Origin: a methanogenic archaeon ISO4-H5
GTDB taxonomy: Archaea; Thermoplasmatota; Thermoplasmata; Methanomassiliicoccales; Methanomethylophilaceae
Reading direction: 5' to 3'
Assembly (NCBI GenBank): GCA_001560915.1
Contig: CP014214.1
Span: 1,736,001 to 1,800,000, forward strand
Length of the DNA: 64,000 nt
This document shows positions 63,258 through 64,000 of the stretch, one piece after another. The notes under the pieces are model-generated. The model was given only the letters and a program-made list of their open reading frames with translations, was not told where the DNA came from and ran no database searches. The position numbers were made by a program, and so were the translations under genes. Numbering within the stretch: position 1 is the stretch's first letter; each line of letters starts with the position of its first letter.

Positions 63258-64000
63258 TGAGCACCGCCTCCCATGATGTTCCAGATGGGATCGTTCCACG
63301 CCGCCCTCATCTCCTCGACGGGGACGGACAGCCTGGTTCCCTTGACCTTGAGCACATCGTCCTTGGTGATTCCGATGGGTACTGCCGCATCGCCCATGAT
63401 CTCGGTGAATGCTTCCACATCCTTTCCGTCGACCTCCGCGATCCAGCGGGAGGTGCTCTCGGCGAACAGCTTGACATTGACGTCGTCACCCTCGATGGCG
63501 GACAGATCGAGCTCTGCTCCGACCTGGCCGGAGATGCACATCTCGGCCACGGCCACGGCGAGTCCTCCGTCGGAACAGTCGTGGCAACTGAGTACGAGCT
63601 CCTTGCCCATAGCCTTCAGGAGCCTGTCGGAAGTGTCCTTCAGACGTTTTACATCGGTAGCTGGGACTTCTCCTCCCTTTCCTCCGAACTTCCTGAACAG
63701 GAGCGATCCTCCCATCTCGTCAGCGGTCTTTCCGACCAGGAATACGATGGATCCGGTCTTCTTGAAGTCGGCGGAGACCGCCTTGCGGGCATCGTCGATG
63801 AGACCGCAGCAGACGATCATGGGGGTGGGCAGGATGTGAACTCCTCCGGGGGCCTCGTTGTAGAGACTGACGTTTCCGGAGGGAATGGGGATGTTGAGTT
63901 CCTTGGCGATGTCGCCGATACCGTGCACAGCCTCCCTGAACTCTCCGAGCCTCTCGGGTTTCTCGGGGTTTCCGAAGTTCAGACAGTCGGTGAACGCATT
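63254..64000 (-). CDS. FGAM synthase subunit PurL (3' part)
   Basis: The C-terminal ~248 residues of PurL; the gene runs off the right edge. NAFTDCLNFGNPEKPE at the edge and CHDCSDGGLAVAVAEM are PurL motifs of the AIR-synthase-like ATP site. It is upstream of purQ and coupled to it. No frameshift in the part seen. Confidence 0.93.
   Translation of the reverse strand, partial: NAFTDCLNFGNPEKPERLGEFREAVHGIGDIAKELNIPIPSGNVSLYNEAPGGVHILPTPMIVCCGLIDDARKAVSADFKKTGSIVFLVGKTADEMGGSLLFRKFGGKGGEVPATDVKRLKDTSDRLLKAMGKELVLSCHDCSDGGLAVAVAEMCISGQVGAELDLSAIEGDDVNVKLFAESTSRWIAEVDGKDVEAFTEIMGDAAVPIGITKDDVLKVKGTRLSVPVEEMRAAWNDPIWNIMGGGAQ

Overview
The window comes from a methanogenic archaeon of the Thermoplasmata, most likely order Methanomassiliicoccales. 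The reasons are: 16S and 23S rRNA genes that are not in a single 16S-23S operon; a complete Fpo/Nuo-type membrane complex with no FpoF or FpoO next to it; a methanogenesis-marker-type gene (MMP11-like); archaeal information-processing genes (PCNA, TFS, RPA, PAN, Csl4, MBF1); and near-total avoidance of TAG stop codons, as in pyrrolysine-decoding archaea. Among about 60 genes whose stop I read, nearly all end in TGA, six in TAA, and only a transposase ends in TAG. This assignment is inference; no database was searched.

Layout. 1-6.4 kb: 23S rRNA and 16S rRNA on the minus strand, with a biotin-synthase-like radical SAM gene between them; each of the three has its own TATA box. 6.5-17.3 kb: a 12-gene minus-strand operon fpoA-B-C-D-H-I-J1-J2-K-L-M-N. 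FpoI carries four [4Fe-4S] motifs instead of two. 17.4-23.3 kb: proC, a B12-binding radical SAM protein with a cis-prenyltransferase, an MMP11-like protein, kptA and folD. 23.3-24.7 kb: an intact IS481-like insertion sequence with 30-bp terminal inverted repeats and a 16-bp target duplication. 24.9-28.5 kb: the three-gene archaeal AMP pathway (ribose-1,5-bisphosphate isomerase, form III RuBisCO, AMP phosphorylase). 28.7-30.2 kb: a large unrecognised Cys-rich protein.

30.2-35.9 kb: a minus-strand run TFS, PCNA, split transketolase, Fsa/transaldolase, geranylgeranyl reductase, Taw2. 36.2-38.1 kb: an unusual membrane protein with a threefold repeat, Ala/Glu/Lys-rich helices and a nuclease-fold-like C-terminus. 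38.5-44.9 kb: beta-CASP nuclease, nadC, a small zinc protein, purH (apparent CTG start), METTL5-like methyltransferase preceded by a 36-codon ORF, csl4, a small coiled coil and a ThiI-like PP-loop enzyme. 45-52 kb: XPD-type helicase, serA and two aminotransferases, purP. 52.4-64 kb: RPA and its partner, Memo, rpsB, MBF1, pan, a second biotin-synthase-like radical SAM protein, GPN GTPase, two membrane proteins, ribK, purQ and the 3' part of purL, which runs off the window.

Genes at the head of operons typically sit about 25 bp downstream of a TATA box, which implies leaderless mRNAs. Internal genes overlap by 1-11 nt or follow GGAGTGA/GAGGTGA-type ribosome sites. GC-rich hairpins, several with UUCG loops, separate convergent units. 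I found no tRNA, 5S rRNA or CRISPR array.
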